Assembly (NCBI RefSeq): GCF_000419605.1
Contig: NZ_ATTI01000001.1
Coordinates: forward strand, 2,700,501 to 2,764,500
Direction of reading: 5' to 3'
DNA from: Sphingomonas phyllosphaerae 5.2
Lineage (GTDB): Bacteria; Pseudomonadota; Alphaproteobacteria; Sphingomonadales; Sphingomonadaceae
Length of the DNA stretch: 64,000 nucleotides
Each line of letters opens with the position of its first letter. The first letter of the stretch is position 1. A program made the translations under genes and the position numbers. Below the pieces are notes generated by a model that did no database searches, was not told the DNA's origin, and saw only the letters and a program-made list of their open reading frames with translations. Positions 12,138-21,312 of the stretch are shown piece by piece.

Positions 12138-12161
12138 GAAACGATCCGTTTCAATCGTTTC
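12138..12161. promoter_or_regulatory. Probable LysR operator (perfect inverted repeat)
   Basis: GAAACGAT, 8 bases, ATCGTTTC: perfect 8-bp arms centred between the LysR start (12118) and the pirin start (12219). Position, symmetry and the divergent layout fit a LysR recognition site shared by both promoters. The T-N11-A core is not exact, so the assignment rests on symmetry and context. Confidence 0.6.
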
Positions 12162-12218
12162 TGTTTTGGTGAGCGCTCATCGTCCCTAGCTTGGTGACAA
12201 CGAAAACGGAGGTTCATC

Positions 12219-12974
12219 ATGACCGACACCGCAACCCTGCCCCGCCCCACCGACGCCGCGACCGGCATCGAGCGCCGCCCGTTCGACTCGCTCGGGCACG
12301 CCAACCACGGCTGGCTCGATGCCCGCCACCATTTCTCCTTCGCCAGCTATCACGATGCGGCGCGGACGAGCTGGGGCGCGATCCGCGTGTGGAACGACGA
12401 CACGATCGGCCCGAACAGCGGCTTCCCCCCGCATCCGCACCGCGACATGGAGATCGTCACCTATGTGCGTAAGGGCGCGATCACGCATCAGGACTCGATG
12501 GGCAACACCGGCCGGACCGAAGCCGGCGACGTACAGGTGATGAGCGCCGGTTCGGGTGTCCGCCACGCCGAATACAATCTCGAGTCCGAGCCGACCACGC
12601 TGTTCCAGATCTGGATCGAGCCGACACGCACCGGCGGCGCGCCGAGCTGGGGTGCGAAGCCCTTCCCGAAGAGCGATCGCACCGGACGCTTCGTGACGCT
12701 GGCGAGCGGCTTCGACGCGGACGTGACCGGTCCGGCCGCCGCGCTGCCGATCCGGGCGGAGGCGCGCGTACTGGCCGCCACGTTGGCGGCGGGCGAGACG
12801 CTGACCCACACCGTCGACGCCGGTCGCCACGCGTATCTCGTACCCGCCACCGGCGTGATCGAGATCGACGGCCAGCGTTTCGAAGCACGCGACGGCGCCG
12901 CCATTTCCGGGGGGCGCACCGTCACCATCACCGCGATCGATGAGGCCGAGCTGGTCCTTGTCGACGCCAACTGA
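12219..12974 (+). CDS. Pirin-family protein (YhhW-like)
   Basis: 251 residues, bicupin fold. The Fe-ligand motifs of pirins are present: PHPHRDMEI (about residues 70-78) and HAEYN (about 113-117). Some relatives are quercetin dioxygenases, others transcriptional co-factors, so the activity is open. A strong Shine-Dalgarno (ACGGAGG) precedes the ATG. It is followed after 20 bases by wrbA and is probably co-transcribed; co-occurrence with LysR and WrbA suggests a response to quinones or redox stress. Confidence 0.9.
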   Translation: MTDTATLPRPTDAATGIERRPFDSLGHANHGWLDARHHFSFASYHDAARTSWGAIRVWNDDTIGPNSGFPPHPHRDMEIVTYVRKGAITHQDSMGNTGRTEAGDVQVMSAGSGVRHAEYNLESEPTTLFQIWIEPTRTGGAPSWGAKPFPKSDRTGRFVTLASGFDADVTGPAAALPIRAEARVLAATLAAGETLTHTVDAGRHAYLVPATGVIEIDGQRFEARDGAAISGGRTVTITAIDEAELVLVDAN

Positions 12975-12994
12975 TCCTGAAAGGAGCCACGACC

Positions 12995-13612
12995 ATGACC
13001 CCCGAAACCCCGACGAAGGTTCTCGTTCTCTACTACTCGTCGTACGGCCATATCGAGCAGATGGCCGATGCCGTCGCCGAGGGCGCGCGCAGCGGCGGCG
13101 CGGAGGTCGACATCCGCCGCGTCGCGGAGACCGCACCGGCCGAGATCGTGAAGGCCGCGCACTTCAAGACCGACACGGCGCATCCCGAGATCGAGGGGCC
13201 GGACGCGCTGGCCGATTATGACGCGATCATCGTCGGCGCGCCGACCCGCTACGGCCGCATGCCCAGTCAGATGGCTGCGTTCTGGGACACGACCGGCGGG
13301 CTGTGGATGAAGGGCGCGCTGGTCGGCAAGGTCGGCGGCGCGTTCACCTCCACCGCCAGCCAGCACGGCGGGCAGGAGACGACGCTGTTCTCGATCATCA
13401 CCAACCTGCTTCACCACGGAATGACGATCGTCGGTCTCGATTATGGGTTTGCCGGATTGCAGGGCGTCGACACCGTGCAGGGCGGCACGCCGTACGGCGC
13501 CAGCACGATCGCTGACGGCGACGGCAGCCGCCAGCCGACGCAGGTCGAGCTCGACGGTGCACGCTACCAGGGCAAGCGTATCGCCGAGACCGCGGCCAAG
13601 CTGAAGAGCTGA
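12995..13612 (+). CDS. wrbA: NAD(P)H:quinone oxidoreductase, WrbA type
   Basis: 205 residues, flavodoxin-like fold. The FMN phosphate loop [18 protein letters not shown] (about residues 10-27), [12 protein letters not shown] (about 84-95) and [12 protein letters not shown] (about 118-129) are the WrbA signature. It reduces quinones by two electrons, avoiding semiquinone stress, as a cytosolic tetramer. It has its own Shine-Dalgarno (AAAGGAGC) and is followed by a clear terminator. It forms an apparent unit with pirin under the divergent LysR. Confidence 0.95.
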   Translation: MTPETPTKVLVLYYSSYGHIEQMADAVAEGARSGGAEVDIRRVAETAPAEIVKAAHFKTDTAHPEIEGPDALADYDAIIVGAPTRYGRMPSQMAAFWDTTGGLWMKGALVGKVGGAFTSTASQHGGQETTLFSIITNLLHHGMTIVGLDYGFAGLQGVDTVQGGTPYGASTIADGDGSRQPTQVELDGARYQGKRIAETAAKLKS

Positions 13613-13620
13613 TCGCGATC

Positions 13621-13646
13621 GCCACCCCGGTTCGCGCCGGGGTGGC
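13621..13646 (+). terminator. Terminator hairpin after wrbA
   Basis: GCCACCCCGG, six-base loop TTCGCG, CCGGGGTGGC: a perfect 10-bp stem eight bases after the wrbA stop, followed by GCCCTCTTGTTG. The T-tract is weak, but position and stability fit a terminator. Confidence 0.55.
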
Positions 13647-13872
13647 GCCCTCTTGTTGCATACATGCCAAAGCGCTGAGTCCGTGCCTCGCTGCGCACGC
13701 CAGACCCGGTCGGGGCCAGATGTCTGCCGTGCTGCGCGAATCGCCACCTTCGCCTAGCCTGCTGCCGATGTTCCGCCTCGCTCTTCGGACCTGAAAAGCG
13801 AGACAACCCGCGGCATCCGGGCGACGATCAGATTGCCGGCCCGTCCCGCGGGGTATTTTCGGCGCTACGAGC

Positions 13873-14652
13873 CTACCGCCGTTTGGCGCGTGCCGCCCTG
13901 CACTTGCCCTTGCGGCATTCCGGCGCGGCGATCGCTCCCATATACACGGGCGGCGGCATCACTCCCGCCACTCGCACCGGGTCGCGTGCCACGGCCGGGT
14001 TCGCTGGAAACCGTGTCCGCGCGCGGGTGAACATTGCCCGTGCGCGTGCCGCACCCGGCGTCGCCGCGCTCGCTCCCACCCAGCGCCAGTGCCAGGGCTC
14101 CCATTTCACCCGCTGCGTATTTCCCGCCGGGAACGACATCTCGAATCCGTAGCGCGCCGCGTTTTTCACCAGCCAGCGGAATGCCGGGGTCCCCGCAACG
14201 CACGCCTCCGCATCCGGACAGTCGTTGCGCCGCGGGCGAAACGCGAAGTCGAGTGCAAAGCCGCTCGCATGCTCGCTATGCCCGGGTGGTGCGACCGAAA
14301 GCGCGCGCGACGCAGCATCGGTTTGGCGCTCGCGGCAGAACACGGCTTCCTGATACGCGATCGATCGGTGGCACGACAGCGCCAGGATCTGCCCGCCCGC
14401 CGCCGGATCGCGCGCCGCCGCGTCGATCAGCCGCTGGAGATCGGGGATCACCTCGCGGCGCATGACGCAACCGTTCACCGCCAGTCCGGCCGGCACCGGC
14501 ACCAGCGCGTCGGGGGCGGCGTCGCCGTACGGCAGGTGGCCGAGCACGCGCCCGTCGGCGGCGATCGCCGCGCGACCCCCGTCGCACAATTGGGCATGGG
14601 CGGGCGCGGCGAGCAACGCGGCCAGCGCGGCAAGGATCGGAAAAGGACGCAC
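13873..14652 (-). CDS. Exported VanY-like D-alanyl-D-alanine carboxypeptidase (M15)
   Basis: 259 residues from a GTG at 14652, chosen because it opens a signal peptide (VRPFPILAALAALLAAPAHA) preceded by AGAGGG; the frame is open far upstream, but that part is antisense to the rluA-like gene. M15 zinc motifs are intact: GHSEHASGFALDF (SxHxxGxAxD) and EPWHWRW. It is expected to trim the terminal D-Ala of peptidoglycan stem peptides in the periplasm. The C-terminus is basic and the Cys count is unusual for the family, so disulfides are possible. Neighbouring genes give no functional clue. Confidence 0.75.
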   Translation of the reverse strand: MRPFPILAALAALLAAPAHAQLCDGGRAAIAADGRVLGHLPYGDAAPDALVPVPAGLAVNGCVMRREVIPDLQRLIDAAARDPAAGGQILALSCHRSIAYQEAVFCRERQTDAASRALSVAPPGHSEHASGFALDFAFRPRRNDCPDAEACVAGTPAFRWLVKNAARYGFEMSFPAGNTQRVKWEPWHWRWVGASAATPGAARARAMFTRARTRFPANPAVARDPVRVAGVMPPPVYMGAIAAPECRKGKCRAARAKRR

Positions 14653-14697
14653 CGCGCCCTCTGGCCATGGCACGCGGCAACTGGCAAGAGCGCCGCC

Positions 14698-15351
14698 ATG
14701 TTGGGTGAGCACGTTCTTTTCCTCGATGGCGAGGCTTTGGTGATCGACAAGCCGGCCGGGCTGCCGGTCGATCCGCCGCGCGCCGGCGGGATCAGTCTCG
14801 AAAATCACATGTCCTCGCTCACGTTCGGGTTCCGGCGCTGGCCGGTCGCCGTCCATCGGCTCGACCGTGACACCAGCGGTTGCCTGCTGCTTTCGCGAAA
14901 CCCGAAGGCGCATGCACGATTCCAGCAGGCGTTCGAGCGCGGCGAGGTCGCCAAGCGCTACGTCGCGATCCTCGACAGCGTACCGGCGGAGGAAAGCGGT
15001 GCCGTCGACTTGCCGCTCGCCAAGATTTCCAGCGCCGAGCGCGGCTGGCGGATGACCGGCGACCCGCGCGGCAAGGCGGCGCGCACCACGTGGCGCGTGC
15101 TCGCCGAACACGACGGTCGCGCGCTGGTCGAATTCCGCCCCGAAACCGGGCGCACGCACCAGATCCGCGTCCATGCGCTCGAGGGTGTCGGCGCGCCGGT
15201 CACCGGCGATCCCGTCTATGGTACGGCGCATCCCGGCGGGATGATGCTCCACGCGATCGCGCTGTCGATGGCGCGTGACGGCAAGCCCGACATCATCGCG
15301 GATGCGCCCTGGCCGGAACGATTCGTCGCGCTGGGGTTCGAACCCGCCTGA
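14698..15351 (+). CDS. RluA-family pseudouridine synthase
   Basis: 217 residues from ATG at 14698 (MLGEHVLFLDGEALVIDKPAG). The catalytic motif HRLDRDTSGCLLL (Asp nucleophile) is at about residues 53-65, and GRTHQIRVH near 155 completes the RluA fold. It has no S4 RNA-binding domain, like short RluA/TruC-type enzymes that modify 23S rRNA or tRNA. The exact uridine target is not predictable. The frame is open far upstream but is then antisense to the VanY-like gene. Convergent with arfB. Confidence 0.88.
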   Translation: MLGEHVLFLDGEALVIDKPAGLPVDPPRAGGISLENHMSSLTFGFRRWPVAVHRLDRDTSGCLLLSRNPKAHARFQQAFERGEVAKRYVAILDSVPAEESGAVDLPLAKISSAERGWRMTGDPRGKAARTTWRVLAEHDGRALVEFRPETGRTHQIRVHALEGVGAPVTGDPVYGTAHPGGMMLHAIALSMARDGKPDIIADAPWPERFVALGFEPA

Positions 15352-15371
15352 CGAGCCCGGCGGACGCACGT

Positions 15372-15794
15372 TCAATCGTGCGCAGGCTTGCGCCGACCCG
15401 ATTTCACCGCCGACCGGCCTTTCTTGGCATCCACCCGCCTCGTCTGTGAGGCGCGGGTCGGCTTGGTGGGACGGCGCTTCGCCTGCACGATCGTGGCGTC
15501 GCGGACCAGCGCCAGCAATCGCTCCCGCACGTTGGCGCGGTTCATGTGCTGCGACCGCGATCCTTCCGCGCGCAGCGTCAGCACCCCCTCACGCGTCATC
15601 CGCGTGCCCGCCAGTTCGATCAGCCGCAGCTTCACGCGTTCGGGCAGGTCCGACCGCGCCACGTCGAAACGCAGCATCACCGCCGAATCGGTGGTGTTGA
15701 CGTGCTGTCCGCCCGCCCCGCCGGCGCGGGTGAAGCTTTCCTCGATCAGGTCGGTGTCGATGCTGATCGTGCGGGTGACGGGAAGCCGGGCCAT
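15372..15794 (-). CDS. arfB: Alternative ribosome-rescue factor ArfB (YaeJ-like peptidyl-tRNA hydrolase)
   Basis: 140 residues from ATG at 15794; 12 upstream codons are left out. The peptidyl-tRNA hydrolysis motif GGQ is at residues 28-30 (AGGAGGQHVNTTDSA), as in release factors, and the C-terminal tail is long and basic (KRRPTKPTRASQTRR), the part that enters the empty mRNA channel of stalled ribosomes. It lacks the codon-recognition domains of RF1/RF2, which distinguishes it from prfB. Convergent with the RluA-type gene, 20 bases apart. Confidence 0.92.
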   Translation of the reverse strand: MARLPVTRTISIDTDLIEESFTRAGGAGGQHVNTTDSAVMLRFDVARSDLPERVKLRLIELAGTRMTREGVLTLRAEGSRSQHMNRANVRERLLALVRDATIVQAKRRPTKPTRASQTRRVDAKKGRSAVKSGRRKPAHD

Positions 15795-15814
15795 GAAGCG
15801 TCCATAAACGCGAA

Positions 15815-15845
15815 GGCCCGGCCACACCATCGGTGCAGCCGGGCC
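15815..15845 (-). terminator. Terminator after the DUF1996 gene
   Basis: GGCCCGGC at 15815-15822 pairs with GCCGGGCC at 15838-15845, with a nested CACC/GGTG pair inside. On the minus strand the stem lies 25 bases after the DUF1996 stop and is followed by TTCGCGTTTATGG. It would insulate arfB from that gene. Confidence 0.6.
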
Positions 15846-15870
15846 GGATCGCCGCGCGATGGCGCCGCGC

Positions 15871-17118
15871 CTAGGCGGCCGGGATGTCGACCAGTCGCGG
15901 TGTCGCGTTCCACGAGAAGTCGGGACGCCCCTTCATCTGCAGGCCGTTGCCCAGGTCGCCGCCGTTGCAGGTCAGCAGCTTGTTGATGCAATTCTCCATC
16001 CACATCTGCATCACGCCATCGTCCCACGCACCCAGCCAGTCGCCGTGCAGGGTCGAGCCGGGGCGCATCACCGGCATGCCGGGCATCGCGTCCGAAGCAA
16101 GCGACCAGGTCGAGGTTCCCGGTGCCCATTCGCCCGACGTGTCGAGATTCTTGTCGACCTCGTACCAGGCGCCCAGCGTGAAGGCGGGGATCATGTACGG
16201 ATGCGAGCTCGGGCAATGATAGCGCCCGATCGACCCGTAGCCGCCGTACGAGACATGCTTGCGGTGATCGGTGCTGTTCAGGTTCCGTCCGTCCCAGCAA
16301 TCCGGCCCGTTGATGACGGCGCCCAGGCGATTGCCGACCGGGCAGCCCTTCGCCGCGGTGACGATATCGGGGAAATGGCCCGAGACTCCGGTCGGTCCGT
16401 TGCAGTCGAAGTAGAAGTGCGCGGATTCACCGGTCGCCATGTTGTAGCCGAAGACGTAGCGCATTCCGCGCGGCAACGCGACGCAGGCCTTGGCTATGAT
16501 CTGGCAATTCGGGTCGCTGGCCGGAAGTCGCTTGTAGTAGATCGAGACGTAGTCGGGGCGCACCACCTTGCCCTTGCCGTCCAGCATTGCCGGGATCCAA
16601 TAGGCGGAACGGTTCAGCATGTTGTTGCAGGTGCTGTCACCTTTGACGCGCAGGCTGCCGTAGGTCGAGAAAGCGTTGGCGGTGGTGTTGCCGAAGAACT
16701 GGTGGAGGTGCGACTTGCCCGGCTGCCCCGGGAAAACGATGGGATCGTCACGCAGCACGTGGCCCGGCTGGCAGATGAAGCGGAACGCGCCGACCACGTC
16801 CGGACGGCCGCTCGGTGCCGCCTCGCCGCTGCCCCATGACGGGATCAGCAGGGATTTGACGTCGAAGTTGGAAACGAAGCCGGCGAGCTGCCCCTGCCCG
16901 ATAGCGAGGCCCTTCGTCACCGCGCCCGGAACCGGATCGGTGCCCAGGGTAACGGCGTTTCCGGCGAGATTGGTAACGCCACTCACGGTCGGCTTGGCCG
17001 GGGCGGTGAGGACGGTCACGCCCTTCGTCAGCGTGGTAACGACATTGGTGGCGGTGGTCGCAGCGTAAGCGGTGGAGGCGGCCAGGATCATGGCGCCCGA
17101 AATTACGAGTTTCTTCAT
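15871..17118 (-). CDS. Secreted DUF1996 protein
   Basis: 415 residues with a signal peptide (MKKLVISGAMILAASTAYA). The second of two tandem ATGs is taken because AGGGA lies five bases before it. Residues from about 110 to the end match DUF1996: PGQPGKSHLHQFFGN, YYKRLP, HFYFDCNGP, GHFPDI, CWDGRNL, SYGGYGSIGRYHCPSSHP. The family is common in fungi and patchy in bacteria; its biochemical role is not established, though conserved His, Asp and Cys residues suggest a metal-bound or disulfide-stabilised extracellular domain. Residues 20-110 are Val/Thr-rich and look like a low-complexity linker. An AT-rich block lies upstream. Confidence 0.85.
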   Translation of the reverse strand: MKKLVISGAMILAASTAYAATTATNVVTTLTKGVTVLTAPAKPTVSGVTNLAGNAVTLGTDPVPGAVTKGLAIGQGQLAGFVSNFDVKSLLIPSWGSGEAAPSGRPDVVGAFRFICQPGHVLRDDPIVFPGQPGKSHLHQFFGNTTANAFSTYGSLRVKGDSTCNNMLNRSAYWIPAMLDGKGKVVRPDYVSIYYKRLPASDPNCQIIAKACVALPRGMRYVFGYNMATGESAHFYFDCNGPTGVSGHFPDIVTAAKGCPVGNRLGAVINGPDCWDGRNLNSTDHRKHVSYGGYGSIGRYHCPSSHPYMIPAFTLGAWYEVDKNLDTSGEWAPGTSTWSLASDAMPGMPVMRPGSTLHGDWLGAWDDGVMQMWMENCINKLLTCNGGDLGNGLQMKGRPDFSWNATPRLVDIPAA

Positions 17119-17199
17119 CATCGTCCCTGGCGTTGTTGGCGTTCTGCAACGGAGACCGTCTTCGAACGCTGGTATCGACCTGCACGGCCAACGCCGCGC

Positions 17200-17345
17200 T
17201 GTAGAGACATGATTAGAGATGAAACCCTAACATAATCTAACACTTCTGCTTTATTTTTGTTAAGACTATGAATACTTCGGACGGGGCTTCGAGGATGCGG
17301 GTTACTTCCTGTTTACTACATTTACCAGTCTCCTAATCTCAACTC
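17200..17345. promoter_or_regulatory. AT-rich block upstream of the DUF1996 and msrC genes
   Basis: About 145 bases are much richer in A and T than anything else nearby, including CTTAACAAAAATAAAG on the minus strand. The block lies in the divergent gap between the DUF1996 gene and the methionine sulfoxide reductase gene. It probably contains both promoters, but no -35/-10 pair can be fixed with confidence. Foreign origin or a nucleoid-protein binding site are alternatives. Confidence 0.4.
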
Positions 17346-17401
17346 ATCGTGTGAGGCGCCCCATCTGGCGCAGCAGGGCCCCGGCGCCTATGTGAGGCGG
17401 C

Positions 17402-17890
17402 ATGTACGACTTCCAGATCGAAGCTGAATCAAAGCCGGCGCTATATCGCGAGTTGCTGGGGGCGCTGGACGCGCTGACCGCGGGCGAGGCGGATGGTATC
17501 GCGAACATGGCGAATGCGGCGGCGCTGATCGCGCAGTATCTGCCCGACCTGAACTGGTCCGGCTTCTACCGGCTGGTCGACGGAGAGCTAGTGCTCGGAC
17601 CGTTCCAGGGCAAGGCGGCATGTATCCGCATTCCGCTCGGCAAGGGCGTCTGCGGCACGGCGGCGGCGGAGCGGCGCACACAGCTGGTCGCGGACGTCCA
17701 CGCCTTCCCGGGCCATATCGCCTGCGATGCGGCGAGCCGCTCCGAACTGGTGGTGCCGATCGTCCGCGATGCGGCCTTGCTGGGCGTCCTCGACCTCGAC
17801 AGCCCGTCACCGTCCCGCTTCGACGAAGACGACGCGCGCGGTTGCGAAGCGCTTATGGAATTACTCGCCCGGCGCCTCCAGGATGTCTGA
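17402..17890 (+). CDS. msrC: Free methionine-(R)-sulfoxide reductase (GAF domain)
   Basis: 162 residues, a single GAF domain. The fRMsr signature is present: WSGFYR, GPFQGKAACIRIPLGKGVCG and HIACDAASRSELVVP, with three cysteines at the positions used for catalysis and resolution (KAAC, GVCG, HIAC). It reduces free, not protein-bound, Met-R-sulfoxide using thioredoxin. Convergent with the M28 peptidase gene; a hairpin lies between them. Confidence 0.92.
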   Translation: MYDFQIEAESKPALYRELLGALDALTAGEADGIANMANAAALIAQYLPDLNWSGFYRLVDGELVLGPFQGKAACIRIPLGKGVCGTAAAERRTQLVADVHAFPGHIACDAASRSELVVPIVRDAALLGVLDLDSPSPSRFDEDDARGCEALMELLARRLQDV

Positions 17891-17916
17891 CCATCGCGGC
17901 ACAAGTGAAGTCGGAC

Positions 17917-17955
17917 AGATTTCGGCGACTTCTTCATCGACAGCGCCGAAAATCT
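17917..17955. terminator. Bidirectional terminator-like hairpin
   Basis: AGATTTCGGCG (17917-17927) pairs with CGCCGAAAATCT (17944-17955) with one bulge, in the gap between the convergent msrC and M28 peptidase genes. A/T-rich stem ends on both sides would suit termination in either direction. Confidence 0.45.
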
Positions 17956-18034
17956 CCCACGCGCAAAGTCCCGCGATGAACAAACGAGGCAGGCTCGGGC
18001 GGAAGACCGAAACGTCGCCTGCAACGACGAACAC

Positions 18035-19330
18035 CTATTTCTTTTCGCGCCCCGCGAACGTTACCAGGCTCTCCGCCCCGTCTGCACCGACCGACGCCAC
18101 GCCGAAGAAATGGTCGTCCACCGGCACGCCCGCCACGTCGAGGCTCGCGCCGGTGGCGTCACGCGATTGCTGCCACTCCGCCGCATCGGCACGTCGCCAA
18201 TAGACCTTGTAGCGTGCCGCACCGGCCACCGGCGCCCACGTCACCTTCGTATCGTAGGACAACGCGCCGGAGATCGCCGCCATCGCCGGTGCGGCCGGCG
18301 CCGCCGCCAGCCGTGCGATCGTCGCGACGTTGATCGCGGTCACCTTGGCCAGATACGGGAAGTCCATTCCCTCGATCGTGTCGGCGTAGACGCGACCGTT
18401 TTCGGTGCGCACGTCCTGATGCTGCCGATCCCAATTCTCGGCCGCCACCGAAAAGCGCACCGCCGGATAGCCCTGCTTCAGGAACGGCTCGTGATCCCCG
18501 CCGCGCCCGAAGCGGTCCGGTCGCCGGTCGACGAACACGCCGAACCCGCCCGGCAACGTCTGAGCGATCCCGTCGATCGTCTTGGCGAGGGCGCGACTCG
18601 GCCCATCGTCCTCGCCGCCGACGCCGCGCCGCTCGATCGCATCGGCCAGCGATTCGCTGCTGCGAATCCCTTCGGAGAAGACGCGCACATAGCCGTCGAT
18701 CGTCACGCCGCCCTGCCCCACGGTGTTCCCGACGATGTCGTTGTTCAGCATCGCATCGACCTGCCAGCCACGCGCCCTGGCGGTTTCGGCCAGCAACGTC
18801 GCGCCCCACAGCCCCTGCTCCTCGCCGGAAAAGGCGACATAGACGATGTTCGCGGCGAATTTCTCCGGCGACAGGATGCGGGCCGCTTCCAGCACCAGCG
18901 CAACGCCGCTCGCGTCATCGTTGGCGCCCGGCGCATCGCTGCTCGCGTTCATCACGTCGGTGACGCGGCTGTCGATATGCGCGCCGACGATCACGTAGCG
19001 ATTCGGGTCGCTGCCCTTCTGCACGCCCAGCACATCCTCGATCACCACCCCGGCGGGCGCGCGCGGCCCGACGAAGCGCCGCGACAGGCGCTCGGTCGCG
19101 ATGCACCCGCCACAACGTTTCGACAGCGCTGCGAACTCGCCGGCCACCCAGGTGCGCGCGGCACCGATCCCGCGCTTCGGATCGGTCGCCGACGACAGCG
19201 AGTGCCGCGTCCCGAACGACACCAGTTTCTCGACCGTCGCTCGCTGCCGCGCCGGCGATGGCGCCTCGCGCGCGGCAACAGGGGTGGCAAGGATCAGCGG
19301 GGCGGCGGCGAGCAGCAGGCGATGGTTCAT
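18035..19330 (-). CDS. Secreted M28-family zinc aminopeptidase
   Basis: 431 residues, signal peptide 1-20 (cut near PVAA). The co-catalytic two-zinc site of M28 is visible: His118 in VGAHIDS, Asp138 in GANDDASG, Glu170/171 in SGEEQG, Asp198 in NNDIVGN and a late His in GGDHEPFLKQGYPAVR. The last 90 or so residues look like a fibronectin-III-type domain (WAPVAGAARYKVYWRRAD). It probably releases N-terminal amino acids outside the cytoplasm. The universal stress gene lies 45 bases upstream on the same strand, so the two may share a transcript. Confidence 0.92.
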   Translation of the reverse strand: MNHRLLLAAAPLILATPVAAREAPSPARQRATVEKLVSFGTRHSLSSATDPKRGIGAARTWVAGEFAALSKRCGGCIATERLSRRFVGPRAPAGVVIEDVLGVQKGSDPNRYVIVGAHIDSRVTDVMNASSDAPGANDDASGVALVLEAARILSPEKFAANIVYVAFSGEEQGLWGATLLAETARARGWQVDAMLNNDIVGNTVGQGGVTIDGYVRVFSEGIRSSESLADAIERRGVGGEDDGPSRALAKTIDGIAQTLPGGFGVFVDRRPDRFGRGGDHEPFLKQGYPAVRFSVAAENWDRQHQDVRTENGRVYADTIEGMDFPYLAKVTAINVATIARLAAAPAAPAMAAISGALSYDTKVTWAPVAGAARYKVYWRRADAAEWQQSRDATGASLDVAGVPVDDHFFGVASVGADGAESLVTFAGREKK

Positions 19331-19375
19331 GGCGCCACCTTGGCCACCATTGCCCGCCCGCTCAAGCGTTTGCGT

Positions 19376-19828
19376 TCAGCTCAGCCTGTCGATCGCCTCG
19401 GCCGACAATCCGCCCGGCACGATCATCAGCGGCACCGGCAGCATGCCGACGTCTTCCGCGAAATGACTGACCAGCGCGCCCGGCGCGCCGTCGGCGGCGG
19501 CGCCCAGCACCAGCGCGGCGATCTGCGGATTTTCCGCGATCATCGCGCGGATCACCTTCGGCCCGTCGCCGCTACGCACCGTGATCGAGGGACGCACGCC
19601 CGATTCCTCCAGCAACGTACCCGCCGCGCGCGCCACCAGCCCTTCGGCATGGCGTTGCTGCTCGTCCTCGATCGTCGCCTGCACGCCGCCGAACGGGATG
19701 AACTCCTGCGGCGGCAGCAGTGCGAGGATCTCCACCCCGCCGCCGGTCTTCACCGCGCGCCGCGCCGCGAAGCGCAATGCGATCAGCGCCTCGGGCGTGT
19801 CGTCGATCACCGTCAGATAGATGCGCAT
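19376..19828 (-). CDS. Universal stress protein (UspA fold)
   Basis: 150 residues from ATG at 19828 (MRIYLTVIDDTPEALIALRF). Single UspA domain; the C-terminal nucleotide-binding motif region reads ALVLGAAADGAPGALVSHFAED, a loosened form of G-2X-G-9X-G(S/T), so ATP binding is uncertain. The role in stress survival is inferred from the family. It is divergent from the pdhC gene and lies directly upstream of the M28 peptidase gene. Confidence 0.85.
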   Translation of the reverse strand: MRIYLTVIDDTPEALIALRFAARRAVKTGGGVEILALLPPQEFIPFGGVQATIEDEQQRHAEGLVARAAGTLLEESGVRPSITVRSGDGPKVIRAMIAENPQIAALVLGAAADGAPGALVSHFAEDVGMLPVPLMIVPGGLSAEAIDRLS

Positions 19829-19985
19829 GGTGCCCCCGTTTGCCCGCAGGTGTACGGTCACGGGACGCGGCGACGCAAGCACCGCGCACGTTAACAAGCA
19901 TGTCGCGTGCCGGTCGCGGGCTTGACCGTACGTCGCGCGTCCGCAAGAGACGGGTGCCTGTCCCACGAGCCTCTCGAGGATCACG

Positions 19986-21308
19986 ATGCCGATCGAAATC
20001 AAGATGCCTGCCCTTTCGCCGACGATGGAGGAGGGCACGCTCGCCAAATGGCTCGTGAAGGAAGGCGATAGCGTCAAGTCCGGCGACATCATGGCCGAGA
20101 TCGAGACCGACAAGGCGACGATGGAGTTCGAGGCCGTCGACGAGGGCGTCATCTCCAGGATCATGGTCGCCGAGGGATCGGATGGCGTGAAGGTCGGCAC
20201 GGTCATCGCGCTGCTCCAGGGCGAGGACGAGGAAGCCGGCGAAAGCACGCCTGCCCCGTCTGCCAAAGAAAGCGAGCCGAAGCCCTCGCCCGTCGATCCC
20301 AACAAGACCGGCACCGAGGCGAAGCCCGCCAGGGAAGACGTCCGCGATCACGGCAAGCCCGCCGATCCGAAGCCGGCCCCCGCGCGCCAGGACGGCGACC
20401 GCGTGAAGGCGAGCCCGCTCGCCCGCCGCCTCGCCGCCGACAAGGGCGTCGACCTGTCCGGCATCAAGGGCAGCGGCCCGAACGGCCGCATCGTCAAGGC
20501 CGACGTCGACGGCGCGCAGCCCGGCAAGGCCGCCGCCCCGGCCGCCGCCGGCACCCCCGCCCCGGCCGCAACTGCGACCGCCGCCCCGGCGCCGACCCCG
20601 CCGCAGGTGCCTGATATCCCGCACGAGCTGACCAAGCTCACCAACATGCGCAAGACGATCGCGCGCCGCCTGACCGAATCGAAGCAGCAGGTCCCGCACA
20701 TCTACCTCACGGTCGACGTGCAGCTCGACAAGCTGCTGAAGTTGCGCGGTGACCTCAACGCCGGGCTCGAATCGCGCGGCGTGAAGCTGTCGGTCAACGA
20801 TCTGCTCATCAAGGCGCTGGCCGTCGCGTTGACGCAGGTTCCCAAGTGCAACGTGATGTTCACGCCGGATCAGCTCGTCAGCTTCGGCCGCGCCGACATC
20901 TCGGTCGCGGTGTCGACGCCCGACGGGCTCATCACCCCGGTCATCACCGAGGCGGATACCGCATCGCTGTCGAGCATCTCGACGCGTATGAAGGATCTCG
21001 CCGCGCGCGCCCGCGACAAGAAGTTGAAGCCCGAGGAGTTCACCGGCGGCACCGCGTCGATCAGCAACATGGGCATGTTCGGGATCAAGCAGTTCGAGGC
21101 GGTCATCAACCCGCCGCAGGGCATGATCCTGGCGGTCGGTGCCGGCGAGAAGCGTCCGTGGGTGCTGGGCGACGGCACGCTGGGCGTCGCATCGGTGATG
21201 TCGGCGACCGGCAGCTTCGATCACCGCGCGATCGACGGCGCGGATGGCGCGCAGCTGATGAAGGCGTTCCGCGAGCTGGTCGAGAACCCGCTGGCGATGC
21301 TCGCCTGA
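19986..21308 (+). CDS. pdhC: Pyruvate dehydrogenase complex dihydrolipoamide acetyltransferase (E2)
   Basis: 440 residues. One lipoyl domain with the lipoylated Lys43 in ETDKATMEF, an Ala/Pro linker, a peripheral-subunit-binding domain (residues about 141-176), a second Ala/Pro linker and the catalytic domain ending with [14 protein letters not shown], where His413 and the following Asp form the active site. It transfers acetyl groups to CoA within pyruvate dehydrogenase. The E1 genes are not adjacent. GAGGA precedes the ATG by five bases. First gene of an apparent four-gene unit ending with the E3 gene. Confidence 0.95.
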   Translation: MPIEIKMPALSPTMEEGTLAKWLVKEGDSVKSGDIMAEIETDKATMEFEAVDEGVISRIMVAEGSDGVKVGTVIALLQGEDEEAGESTPAPSAKESEPKPSPVDPNKTGTEAKPAREDVRDHGKPADPKPAPARQDGDRVKASPLARRLAADKGVDLSGIKGSGPNGRIVKADVDGAQPGKAAAPAAAGTPAPAATATAAPAPTPPQVPDIPHELTKLTNMRKTIARRLTESKQQVPHIYLTVDVQLDKLLKLRGDLNAGLESRGVKLSVNDLLIKALAVALTQVPKCNVMFTPDQLVSFGRADISVAVSTPDGLITPVITEADTASLSSISTRMKDLAARARDKKLKPEEFTGGTASISNMGMFGIKQFEAVINPPQGMILAVGAGEKRPWVLGDGTLGVASVMSATGSFDHRAIDGADGAQLMKAFRELVENPLAMLA

Positions 21309-21312
21309 CCCG

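Noticed and set aside
15330..15355. GGTTCGAACC resembling a tRNA T-arm
   Set aside because: It is the coding end of the RluA-type gene (GFEPA); no acceptor or anticodon arm can be folded around it.
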